Of a stretch of 64,000 bases of DNA, positions 49,585 through 57,974 are shown piece by piece; positions within the stretch are counted from its first letter, which is position 1; each line of letters opens with the position of its first letter. Source of the DNA: PVC group bacterium (lineage in GTDB: Bacteria > Verrucomicrobiota > Kiritimatiellia > CAIKKV01); contig CAMDGM010000007.1 in NCBI GenBank assembly GCA_945898015.1, forward strand, positions 1-64,000. The letters are read 5' to 3'. The notes under the pieces are model-generated. The model was not told the origin of the DNA. It ran no database searches and was given only the letters and a program-made list of their open reading frames with translations. The position numbers and the translations under genes were made by a program.

Positions 49585-52500
49585 GCCCCTCCTCCCCCGC
49601 CCGAATCCATTCCTTCGCCGATCTCGAAGCCGTGCGCCAGCAGGAGCGGATAACCAATCCCTCCGCGGAAACATCCGGCAAGCGCCGCATCCTGTGCTGC
49701 TTCGGCGGCAGCTGCATGGCCTCCGGCGCCAAGCCGGTCCGAGATGCCCTGCGCGCCGCCCTCGAGGCCGAACACCTTCAGGACGAAGTCGCCCTCGTCG
49801 AAACCGGCTGCATGGGACCCTGCGTCATCGGCCCCGTTCTGCTCATGGGCGATGACCAGACCTTCTACCAGGGCGTGAAGCCGGAGGACGCCGCCGACAT
49901 CGTCCGCCTGCACCTGCACCAGGGCCAGCGGGTGGAGAGGCTCCTGGTCCGCGACCCCGCCGGCAAGGCCTCGTTCCCCGCCCGCGCGGACCTCGACTTC
50001 TTCAAGCGCCAGACGCCCATCGTGCTGCGCAATTGCGGCTGGATCAACCCCGAACGCCTCGGCGACTACCTGGCGCGAGACGGCTACGCCGCGCTGGCCA
50101 AGGTCCTCTCCGGCATGACGCCCGAGGCCGTGGTCGACCAGATGAAGATCTCGGGCCTGCGCGGCCGCGGCGGCGCCGGCTTCCCCACCTGGCTGAAGTG
50201 GAACTTCACCCGGCTCGCGCCCGAAACGACCAAGTATGTGCTCTGCAATGCCGACGAGGGCGATCCCGGCGCCTACATGGACCGCAGCGTGCTCGAGGGC
50301 GATCCCCACAGCGTCGTGGAAGGCATGGCCATCGCGGCCTTTACCGTCGGCGCCACCCAGGGCTACGTCTATGTCCGCGCGGAATACCCGCTGGCCGTGG
50401 AACGCCTCGCCATCGCCATCGCCCAGGCCCGCGAGCGCGGCCTGCTCGGCAAGAATATCCTCGGCTCCGGCTTCTCCTTCGACCTGGAAATCCGTATGGG
50501 CTCCGGCGCCTTCGTCTGCGGCGAGGAGACCGCCCTGATCGCCTCGATCGAGGGCAAGCGCGGCGAGCCCCGGCCCCGCCCCCCCTTCCCCGCGCAAAAG
50601 GGACTCTGGGGAAAACCCACCGTGCTCAACAATGTGGAGACCTACGCCAACGTGCCCGCCATCCTAACCCAAGGCGGCGCGTGGTATGCCGGCTACGGCA
50701 CGGCCAAGAGCAAGGGCACCAAGGTCTTCGCCCTCGCCGGCGCCGTGCGCAACACCGGCCTGGTGGAGGTGCCCGTCGGCACCTCGCTGGGCGAGGTGAT
50801 CTATGACATCGGCGGCGGCATCCGCAACAACAAACGCTTCAAGGCCGCCCAGATGGGCGGGCCCTCCGGCGGCTGCATCCCCCGCGAGCACCTCAACGTC
50901 CCCCTGGATTACGAATCGCTGGCCGACCTCGGCGCCATCATGGGCTCCGGCGGACTCATCGTGATGGACGAGGACGCCTGCATGGTGGACGTGGCCCGCT
51001 TTTTCATCGAATTCGTGCAGGAGGAGTCCTGCGGCAAGTGCCCCCCCTGCCGCGTCGGCACCCGGCGCATGCAGGAAATCCTCGAACGCATCTGCGCGGG
51101 CAAGGGCGAAATGGCGGATATCGACCGCCTCGTGGAGCTCGGAAAGTTCATCAAGGAGTCGTCCCTCTGCGGACTGGGCCAGACCGCCCCCAACCCCGTG
51201 CTCTCGACGATCCGCCATTTCCGCCACGAATACGAGGCCCATATTCGCGACCGGCATTGCGAGGCCGGCGTCTGCCCCGCCCTCGTACGGGCCCCCTGCC
51301 TGAGCGCCTGCCCCGTCGGCGTGGATGTCCCCGGCTTCGTCGCCCTCGTCGGCGACAAGCGCTACGCCGAGGCGCTCAAACTGCACCGCGACAAGAACCC
51401 GTTCGCCTCCGTCTGCGCCCGGGTCTGCTTCCACACCTGCGAGGACAAGTGCCGGCGCGCCTCTCTCGATGAGCCCGTCTCCATCCGCGGCGTGAAACGC
51501 TACATGGTGGACCAAGAAGTCACCCTCCAGGTCCCGGAGGTGCGGGAGAACCCCGACAACGCCGCCCGCAAGGTCGCCATCGTCGGCGCCGGGCCCGCCG
51601 GCCTGAGCTGCGCCTATTTCCTGGCCCGACTCGGGTACAAGCCGGAGGTGTTCGAGGCCGAACAGCGGCCGGGCGGCATGCTGGTGCAGGCCATTCCCGC
51701 CTACCGGCTCCCGCGCGAGGAGCTCGCCCGTGAGGTCCGCATGATCGAGCACCTCGGCGTGAGCATCGAAACGGACAAGGCGCTGGGCAGGGATTTCACG
51801 CTGCCCGGGCTGCGCGATAAGGGCTGCCAGGCCGTCTTCCTGGCCGTCGGTGCCCCGCAGGGCATGACGCTGGACATCCCCGGCGTGGACGCCAGGGGCG
51901 TGACGGAAGCCATGGCCTTCCTGCGCCAGTACAACATCCGCGGCTCCGTGCCGGTCGGCAAGCACGTGGCCGTCATCGGCGGCGGCAACGCGGCCATCGA
52001 CGCCGCGCGCACCGCCATCCGGCTCGGCGCCGCCACGGTGACGGTGCTCTACCGCCGCACACGCGAGGAGATGCCCGCCTACGCCGAGGAGATCGAGGAA
52101 GCCCTCCAGGAAGGCGTCCAGCTCCGCACCCTCACCAACCCCGAATCCCTCGCTGTCGAGGCCGGCCGCGTGACCGGCGTCTGCTGCCGCTCCATGAAGC
52201 TCGGCGAGTTCGACCGCTCCGGCCGGCGCCGGCCGGAGGCCGGCGAAACGGACGCCGGGGAGGTGCTGAAGGCGGATCAGGTGATCCTCGCCATCGGCCA
52301 GACGCTGAACACCAAGCCCCTCTTCAAGGGGCTGGAGGTGGAGCTGACGGACCGCGGCTGGATCAAGGCCGCCCCCCGCACCGGCCGAACCTCGATCCCG
52401 TGGCTCTTCGCGGGCGGGGACGCGGCGTCCGGCCCCTCGTCGGTGGCCGAGGCCATCGCCGCCGGGGAACGGGCCGCCGTAGCCATCGATGCCGCGCTCA

Positions 52501-52742
52501 CCGGCGCCTCGCACGCCTTCTGGCGGAATTATGCGGAGGTGTCCGTCGGGTTCGACCCGGGCGCCGATCCGTCGGCCGACCCGCGCGAACGCCTGCAGAC
52601 GATCGGGCTCGAACGGCGGCGCCATAATTTCACCGAGGTCGAACAGCCGTGGAGCGAAAGCACGGCGGTCCGCCAGGCCCGGCGCTGCCTGCGGTGCGAC
52701 TACGGCAAACAGCCCTGCCCGGTCACCGAAGGGGAGAAATAA
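49581..52742 (+). CDS. hydB: HydB/NuoF-like flavin subunit fused to a GltD/NfnB-like NAD(P)-FAD module
   Basis: A 1053-residue fusion. Residues 30-120 are a thioredoxin-type [2Fe-2S] domain (CCFGGSC, GCMGPC). Residues 150-530 are NuoF: the FMN/NADH region GLRGRGGAGFPTWLKW and GSGAFVCGEETAL, then a [4Fe-4S] site in EESCGKCPPCRVG. In normal HydB a C-terminal 2x[4Fe-4S] ferredoxin follows. Here it is replaced from about residue 565 by a GltD-type module. That module has Cys clusters (CLSACPVG; ARVCFHTCEDKCRR), an FAD site VAIVGAGPAGLSCAYFL near 665, a second nucleotide site VAVIGGGNAAIDAARTA near 793, and DRGWIKAAP/FAGGDAASGPSS near 930. The end has CLRCDYGKQPC. This layout recalls StnB of the Sporomusa transhydrogenase and may add NADPH as a substrate. 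Confidence 0.92.
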   Translation: MSPSSPARIHSFADLEAVRQQERITNPSAETSGKRRILCCFGGSCMASGAKPVRDALRAALEAEHLQDEVALVETGCMGPCVIGPVLLMGDDQTFYQGVKPEDAADIVRLHLHQGQRVERLLVRDPAGKASFPARADLDFFKRQTPIVLRNCGWINPERLGDYLARDGYAALAKVLSGMTPEAVVDQMKISGLRGRGGAGFPTWLKWNFTRLAPETTKYVLCNADEGDPGAYMDRSVLEGDPHSVVEGMAIAAFTVGATQGYVYVRAEYPLAVERLAIAIAQARERGLLGKNILGSGFSFDLEIRMGSGAFVCGEETALIASIEGKRGEPRPRPPFPAQKGLWGKPTVLNNVETYANVPAILTQGGAWYAGYGTAKSKGTKVFALAGAVRNTGLVEVPVGTSLGEVIYDIGGGIRNNKRFKAAQMGGPSGGCIPREHLNVPLDYESLADLGAIMGSGGLIVMDEDACMVDVARFFIEFVQEESCGKCPPCRVGTRRMQEILERICAGKGEMADIDRLVELGKFIKESSLCGLGQTAPNPVLSTIRHFRHEYEAHIRDRHCEAGVCPALVRAPCLSACPVGVDVPGFVALVGDKRYAEALKLHRDKNPFASVCARVCFHTCEDKCRRASLDEPVSIRGVKRYMVDQEVTLQVPEVRENPDNAARKVAIVGAGPAGLSCAYFLARLGYKPEVFEAEQRPGGMLVQAIPAYRLPREELAREVRMIEHLGVSIETDKALGRDFTLPGLRDKGCQAVFLAVGAPQGMTLDIPGVDARGVTEAMAFLRQYNIRGSVPVGKHVAVIGGGNAAIDAARTAIRLGAATVTVLYRRTREEMPAYAEEIEEALQEGVQLRTLTNPESLAVEAGRVTGVCCRSMKLGEFDRSGRRRPEAGETDAGEVLKADQVILAIGQTLNTKPLFKGLEVELTDRGWIKAAPRTGRTSIPWLFAGGDAASGPSSVAEAIAAGERAAVAIDAALTGASHAFWRNYAEVSVGFDPGADPSADPRERLQTIGLERRRHNFTEVEQPWSESTAVRQARRCLRCDYGKQPCPVTEGEK

Positions 52743-52744
52743 CC

Positions 52745-54517
52745 ATGCTGAATGTCACCATCAATTCCCGCAAAATAAGCGTGCCCGAGGGCTCCACGAT
52801 CCTGGGCGCGGCCCGCCAGGCCGGCGTCTCGATCCCCACCCTCTGCCACATGGAACACCGCGAGCCGATCGGCGCCTGCCGCGTCTGCCTCGTCGAAGTC
52901 GAGGGCGCGCGCACTCTGGCGGCCTCCTGCTCCACCCCGGTGACGGACAACATGGTGGTGCAGACGCACAGCGTGCGGGCCCGCGCGGCCCGCCGCCAGG
53001 TGGTGGAGCTGCTCCTCTCCGAGCACGACGGCTACTGCCCCACCTGCGACCGCAACCGGAACTGCGAACTGCGCGCGCTGGCGGACGAGCTCGGCGTGGC
53101 CCGCCTTCCCTTCGAGGGCCAAAAGGCGTCGCATCACATCGACGCCTCGACCCCGGCTCTCGTGCGCGATAATTCCAAGTGCGTCAAATGCCGGCGCTGC
53201 GTCACCGTCTGCGCCGAGGTCCAGGGCGTGGGCGCCCTCTTCCCCCAGGGCCGCGGCTTCGCCACCGTAATCGGACCCGCCTTCACCCAGGATCTGGGAG
53301 GCGTCGCCTGCGTTCAATGCGGCCAGTGCGCCGCCGTCTGCCCCGTGGGCGCCATCTCGGAAAAAAGCCACGTCGAGGCCGTCTGGAAGGCCATCGAGAA
53401 TCCCGCCAAAACCGTGCTGGTGCAGACCGCGCCGGCCATCCGCGCCGCCCTGGGCGAGGAGTTCGGCTACGAGCCGGGCACGCGGGTGACCGGAAAAATG
53501 GCGGCGGCCCTGCGCCGGATCGGGTTCGACGGCGTGTTCGACACGAACTTCACCGCCGACCTGACCATCATCGAGGAAGGCACCGAGCTGCTGACCCGCC
53601 TGAAAAAAGCACTGGTGGACAAGGAGAAAGTGGCCCTTCCCATGTTCACGAGCTGCTCGCCGGGCTGGATCAATTTCGCGGAATACTACTATCCCCAGTT
53701 CCTGCCCAATCTCTCCACCTGCAAGTCGCCCCAGCAGATGTTCGGGGCCGTGGCCAAAACCTATTACGCTCAGAAGATCGGCAAAAAGCCCGGGGAGCTG
53801 GTGGTCGTTTCCGTGATGCCCTGCACGGCCAAGAAGTTCGAGGCGCAGCGGCCCGAAATGAATTCCAGCGGCGTGCAGGATGTGGATTATGTGCTGACCA
53901 CCCGCGAGCTCGCCCGCATGATCCGGGAGGCCGGCATCGACTTCACCTCGCTTCCCGATGAGGAGATGGACGCCCCGCTGGGCCTGTCATCGGGCGCGGC
54001 CGACATCTTCGCCAACACTGGCGGCGTGATGGAGGCGGCCCTGCGGACGGCCTACGAAATCGTGACCGGCCGCGAGCTGCCCGTGACCAACCTGCACGTC
54101 ACGGCCATCGCCGGCCTGCAGGGCATCAAGGAGGCGGCCCTCACCATCACCGGCACGAAGCCGGACTGGAGATTCCTCGAAGGCGTGGAGCTGAAGGTCG
54201 CGGTGTCGCACGGCCTGGGCAACACCCGCCGCCTGCTGGAGCACATGAAGGCGAACGGCCCGTCCCATCATTTCATCGAGGTCATGACCTGCCCCGGCGG
54301 CTGCATCGGCGGCGGCGGCCAGCCCCGGTTCACCGACGATTCCGTGCGCCTGAAACGCATCGGCGCCATCTATGCGGAAGACGAGGGCAAGCCGATGCGC
54401 AAGTCGCACGAGAATCCGGCTGTGAAGACGCTCTACGACGAGTTTCTCAAGAAGCCGCTGGGCGAAAAATCGCACCACCTGCTCCACACGCATTATCACG
54501 AGAAAAAGCCGCACTGA
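52745..54517 (+). CDS. hydA: HydA catalytic subunit of trimeric [FeFe] hydrogenase
   Basis: A 590-residue H2-forming or H2-oxidising subunit. The ATG lies 2 bases after the hydB stop. An N-terminal [2Fe-2S] plant-type ferredoxin has CHMEHREPIGACRVC. A His-Cys3 [4Fe-4S] site is HDGYCPTCDRNRNC. Two [4Fe-4S] sites are CVKCRRCVTVC and CVQCGQCAAVC. The H-cluster motifs are intact: L1 FTSCSPGWI near residue 303, L2 MPCTAKKFEAQRPE near 358, and L3 MTCPGGCIGGGGQP near 517. The short C-terminal SSU domain follows. The maturation genes hydE, hydF and hydG are not in the window. With HydB and HydC it should couple NAD(P)H and reduced ferredoxin to H2. Confidence 0.96.
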   Translation: MLNVTINSRKISVPEGSTILGAARQAGVSIPTLCHMEHREPIGACRVCLVEVEGARTLAASCSTPVTDNMVVQTHSVRARAARRQVVELLLSEHDGYCPTCDRNRNCELRALADELGVARLPFEGQKASHHIDASTPALVRDNSKCVKCRRCVTVCAEVQGVGALFPQGRGFATVIGPAFTQDLGGVACVQCGQCAAVCPVGAISEKSHVEAVWKAIENPAKTVLVQTAPAIRAALGEEFGYEPGTRVTGKMAAALRRIGFDGVFDTNFTADLTIIEEGTELLTRLKKALVDKEKVALPMFTSCSPGWINFAEYYYPQFLPNLSTCKSPQQMFGAVAKTYYAQKIGKKPGELVVVSVMPCTAKKFEAQRPEMNSSGVQDVDYVLTTRELARMIREAGIDFTSLPDEEMDAPLGLSSGAADIFANTGGVMEAALRTAYEIVTGRELPVTNLHVTAIAGLQGIKEAALTITGTKPDWRFLEGVELKVAVSHGLGNTRRLLEHMKANGPSHHFIEVMTCPGGCIGGGGQPRFTDDSVRLKRIGAIYAEDEGKPMRKSHENPAVKTLYDEFLKKPLGEKSHHLLHTHYHEKKPH

Positions 54518-54527
54518 CGGCGGCCGG

Positions 54528-55985
54528 CTATGGGGCGGGCGGCTTTCCCGGAAAAATTTTCCACGTCGTCCGCGCCAGCCGCAGCATTACGCGCGCAGGA
54601 AAAAAGGTCGCCTGGAGCAGGTTCGTGTAGAGGCCGGAGGCCATCTGCTCCAGCGCCTCGCGGGTCGCCACTTTCCGCGTCGGCTCCTGAAGGCCGATCA
54701 GCCACAGCAGGGCCGCCACCCGCAGCACACCCGAGCCGATGAACAGCACGCCGTGATAGGTCAGCACCCGGCTGCCCAGCGTGGCGCGCCACTCATCCCC
54801 CAGCCATTCGGCCACGGCGCCGCCGAACAGCCCGCTGAGCGTGCCGGCCACCGCCACCACGACGCTGTTGATGGCAATGACGGCGGTATTGCTCCGGCGC
54901 TGACGTGGCTCGCCCGCCTCGGCCATGCGCAGAAGCAGGTTGAAGCCCGCGATGTCCAGCCCCGGCCAGGCCGCCGTGGAGAGCAGCACCGGCAGGTAGC
55001 CCCACACCCAGTGTTCCGGGGTGACGAAGACCCAGCCCGTGGCGCCGTTGATCACCAGCAGGCCGGCGGCGATCATCACGGGCTTCGACCCGAACCGGTC
55101 GACCATCCTGCCCCAGATGGGATAGCAGACCATCCCCACCACGAGCGGGAGCGTTACCAGCAGCACGTTGGCCCGGCTGTTGCCCATTCCGGCCACGTCG
55201 AAGAGAAAAAGCCAGACGAACTGGCCGATGTAGCCCGTCGCGAAGGTCATCGTAAAGGAGAAGCCGAGCACCCGGCGGAAATTCGGGTCGGCCAGCGGTG
55301 CCCGCACCAGGTTCAGGAAACCGAGAGCCGGCCGGCTCGGGGCCCGCTCCGTGTCCGGCACCCGGATGAACATCAGGATGTCGGCCACGCCGAAGATGGC
55401 CGCGAGCGCAAACAGGCCGCTGATGACATTTCTCAGCAGCTCCCGGTTCTCTCCCGGCCAATCCAGAGCCAGGCCGGAGAGGAATGACAGCACCAGTCCG
55501 ACGGCCTGCCCGACCTGGACGCGCCGGGAAAAGTAACGGCCGCGGATCCGGCCCGGGACCAGTTCGCCCATCCACGTCATCCAGGCGGGTGCCGTGATGT
55601 TGGCGAGCACCGTCGAGACGAGCATGGTCAGCAACAGGGCCGGCCATTGCCACGCCGGCGGGAACAGCCAGGGCAGCGCCGCAATCACCAGCCACAAGGC
55701 GCGGGAGAGCGAGGCGCACCAGAGGAATACCATCTTGCGGCCGCCGTAGCGCTCCAGCAACAGGCTGGCCGGCAACTGCACGAGGGCGCCGACGAAGGGA
55801 ACGGTCGCCAGCAGGCCGAACCCGAAATGGCTCACGTGGAGCAGCTTGGCGAAGCGGGTAAAGCTCGCGCCGCTGACCAGATACATCCAGGCTGCCCCGA
55901 ACAGCCAGGCCACAACCACCCGGCGCAGCGAATCCCGCAGATTCTGCTCGGAAACGGAAACCTCTTTTTCCTTGTCGGAACGCAT
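54528..55985 (-). CDS. MFS transporter
   Basis: A 485-residue membrane protein with about 12 hydrophobic helices. The MFS loop-2/3 motif is recognisable in LLLERYGGRKMVFLW near residue 75, and again in GRMVDRFGSKPVM near 290. The ATG at 55983-55985 is chosen by the protein's character; no strong ribosome site is visible. It converges with hydA at 10 bases and diverges from the FAD oxidoreductase. The substrate is unknown. The adjoining sugar-type enzymes suggest a sugar or organic acid, an inference only. Confidence 0.85.
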   Translation of the reverse strand: MRSDKEKEVSVSEQNLRDSLRRVVVAWLFGAAWMYLVSGASFTRFAKLLHVSHFGFGLLATVPFVGALVQLPASLLLERYGGRKMVFLWCASLSRALWLVIAALPWLFPPAWQWPALLLTMLVSTVLANITAPAWMTWMGELVPGRIRGRYFSRRVQVGQAVGLVLSFLSGLALDWPGENRELLRNVISGLFALAAIFGVADILMFIRVPDTERAPSRPALGFLNLVRAPLADPNFRRVLGFSFTMTFATGYIGQFVWLFLFDVAGMGNSRANVLLVTLPLVVGMVCYPIWGRMVDRFGSKPVMIAAGLLVINGATGWVFVTPEHWVWGYLPVLLSTAAWPGLDIAGFNLLLRMAEAGEPRQRRSNTAVIAINSVVVAVAGTLSGLFGGAVAEWLGDEWRATLGSRVLTYHGVLFIGSGVLRVAALLWLIGLQEPTRKVATREALEQMASGLYTNLLQATFFPARVMLRLARTTWKIFPGKPPAP

Positions 55986-56095
55986 GGGAACCACATTACG
56001 CACAGATGAAATCAAAGTAAAGGGACGATGCGGGTCATCCGAACGCCGCGCCTTTTGCGTATTTCATATCAGAGCAGGCGCGACTAGGAATGGCA

Positions 56096-56124
56096 TTGCG
56101 AATCGCTCCACTTGGCGATATGGT
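56096..56124 (+). promoter_or_regulatory. Promoter of the FAD-dependent oxidoreductase
   Basis: TTGCGA at 56096-56101 and TATGGT at 56119-56124 are 17 bp apart. The predicted start near 56131 leaves a leader of about 29 bases with an AAGGAG site. Confidence 0.55.
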
Positions 56125-56159
56125 AGGGTCTTCCGGATTTGGAAAAAGGAGACCGGCGC

Positions 56160-57884
56160 ATGAAGAGCATTCAACATCAGGCGGATTTCTGTGTGGTCGG
56201 CGGCGGCTTGGCGGGGCTGTGCGCCGCCGTGGCGGCGGCGCGGCGCGGCGCGAAGACGGTCCTCATGCAGGACCGGCCCGTCCTGGGCGGCAACGCTTCC
56301 AGCGAGATCCGCATGTGGGTCTGTGGCGCGCACGGGAAGAACAACAAGGAAACCGGGCTCGTCGAGGAAATCCACCTCGAAAACCTGTACCGGAACAATT
56401 ATCCCACCTATTCCATCTGGGACAGCATCCTCTACGAAAAAGCCCGCTTCCAGACCAACCTGACCCTGCTCCTCAACTGTTCCTGCACCGACGCGGCCAT
56501 GGACGGCAAGCGGATCGTTTCCATCAAGGGCTGGCAGGGAACGGCGGAGACGTGGCATACGGTCGAGGCGAAGCTGTTTGCCGACTGCTCGGGCGACAGC
56601 ATCCTGGCGCCGTTGACCGGCGCGTCATTCCGCGTGGGGCGCGAGGCCGCATCCGAGTTCAACGAGGACATCGAGCCGGCCGTGGCCGACCGGAAGACCA
56701 TGGGCATGAGCTGCCTGATCCAGGCGCGGGAAACAGACACGCCCCAGCCGTTCGTGGCGCCCGCGTGGGCCAACGTCTACGCGTCGGACGCCGATTTACC
56801 GAACCGCCACCACCTAATCGAAGGCTGGCAGAATTTCTGGTGGCTCGAGCTGGGCGGGGAGTTCGATTCCATCCACGACACCGAGCTGCTGCGCGATGAG
56901 CTGCTGAAGCTGGCCTTCGGCGTGTGGGACCACATCAAGAACCGGGGCGACCACAAGGCCGCCAACTGGGTCCTGGACTGGGTGGGCTTCCTTCCCGGCA
57001 AGCGGGAAAGCCGCCGCTATGAGGGCGACCACATCCTGACGCAGAACGATGTGCGGGCCGAGGGGCGCTTCGACGATCTGGTGGCGTACGGCGGCTGGTC
57101 CATGGACGACCATCATCCCGCCGGCATCCGGCACCCCGGCGCGCCGACGATCTTCCACCCGGCGCCATCGCCGTTCGGCGTCCCGTACCGCTGCCTGTAT
57201 TCGAAAGACATCGAGAACCTGTTCTTCGCCGGCCGCAACATCAGTGTGACCCATGCCGCCATGAGCTCCACGCGCGTCATGGCCACGTGCGCCACGCTCG
57301 GGCAGGCAGTGGGCACCGCGGCGGCCATCGCGACCGCCAAGGGGCTGACCCCGCGCGGCGTCTACCAGAAGGAGCTGCGGACGCTGCAGGAGGCGCTGAT
57401 GGACGACGACGCCTACCTGCCGTGGCGGAAGCGGACCGTGCCACCCCTGTCGGCCGGCGCGCGGCTGACCGCCGCCGCGGGGGATCCCGAGCCGCTGCGC
57501 AATGGCGTGGACCGGCCGGTGGGCGACGCGTTCAACGGCTGGAAGGGCGCCTGCGGCCAGTGGGTCGAGTACCGGTTCGCAAAGCCGGCGGCGTTGACCG
57601 AGGCGCGGCTGGTGTTCGACAGCGACCTGAACCGCCAGCGCAAGAATATGATCGCGTTTTATCCGCGGGAGATGCCGGCCTTTGCCGTGCCGCCCGTGAT
57701 GGTGAAAGCCTTCCGCCTGGAGGCCGAGGTGAATGGCGCGTGGAAGACGGTCGCGCGGGTGGATCACAATTACCAGCGGCTGGCGCGGGTGTCTATTTCG
57801 GAAATAGCCTCCGCCGTGCGGTTCATTCCGGAGGCCACCTGGGGCGCTCCCGAGGTGACCGTTTTCGCCTTTGATGTCCGATAG
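56160..57884 (+). CDS. FAD-dependent oxidoreductase (FAD_oxidored family) with C-terminal sandwich domain
   Basis: A 574-residue flavoprotein. The FAD-binding start is ADFCVVGGGLAGLCAAVAAA with GxGxxG, then RPVLGGNASSEIRMWVCG, a family hallmark near residue 48. FAGRNISVTHAAMSSTRVM near 360 closes the FAD site. The last 120 residues look like a discoidin-like sandwich (WVEYRFAKPAALTEARLVF) that may bind sugar. AAGGAG lies about 7 bases before the ATG at 56160. These proteins are abundant in PVC bacteria and Bacteroidota that grow on polysaccharides. The substrate is unknown. Confidence 0.8.
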   Translation: MKSIQHQADFCVVGGGLAGLCAAVAAARRGAKTVLMQDRPVLGGNASSEIRMWVCGAHGKNNKETGLVEEIHLENLYRNNYPTYSIWDSILYEKARFQTNLTLLLNCSCTDAAMDGKRIVSIKGWQGTAETWHTVEAKLFADCSGDSILAPLTGASFRVGREAASEFNEDIEPAVADRKTMGMSCLIQARETDTPQPFVAPAWANVYASDADLPNRHHLIEGWQNFWWLELGGEFDSIHDTELLRDELLKLAFGVWDHIKNRGDHKAANWVLDWVGFLPGKRESRRYEGDHILTQNDVRAEGRFDDLVAYGGWSMDDHHPAGIRHPGAPTIFHPAPSPFGVPYRCLYSKDIENLFFAGRNISVTHAAMSSTRVMATCATLGQAVGTAAAIATAKGLTPRGVYQKELRTLQEALMDDDAYLPWRKRTVPPLSAGARLTAAAGDPEPLRNGVDRPVGDAFNGWKGACGQWVEYRFAKPAALTEARLVFDSDLNRQRKNMIAFYPREMPAFAVPPVMVKAFRLEAEVNGAWKTVARVDHNYQRLARVSISEIASAVRFIPEATWGAPEVTVFAFDVR

Positions 57885-57917
57885 GGAAGCCCCCGGCGCG
57901 GAGGCGGCTCTTTCCCC

Positions 57918-57947
57918 TTGCTCCCACGCCCCGGTTCCCGCTAAGTT
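57918..57947 (+). promoter_or_regulatory. Possible promoter of the PBP2-type gene
   Basis: TTGCTC at 57918-57923 and TAAGTT at 57942-57947 are 18 bp apart, a moderate match. The predicted start is about 20 bases before the ATG at 57975. Confidence 0.35.
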
Positions 57948-57974
57948 GATGCCTGTCCGGCGGAGCACCCCCTC

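Noticed and set aside
50664-52625. 653-codon open frame antisense to hydB
   Set aside because: Composition artefact; the plus strand has complete NuoF and GltD motifs.
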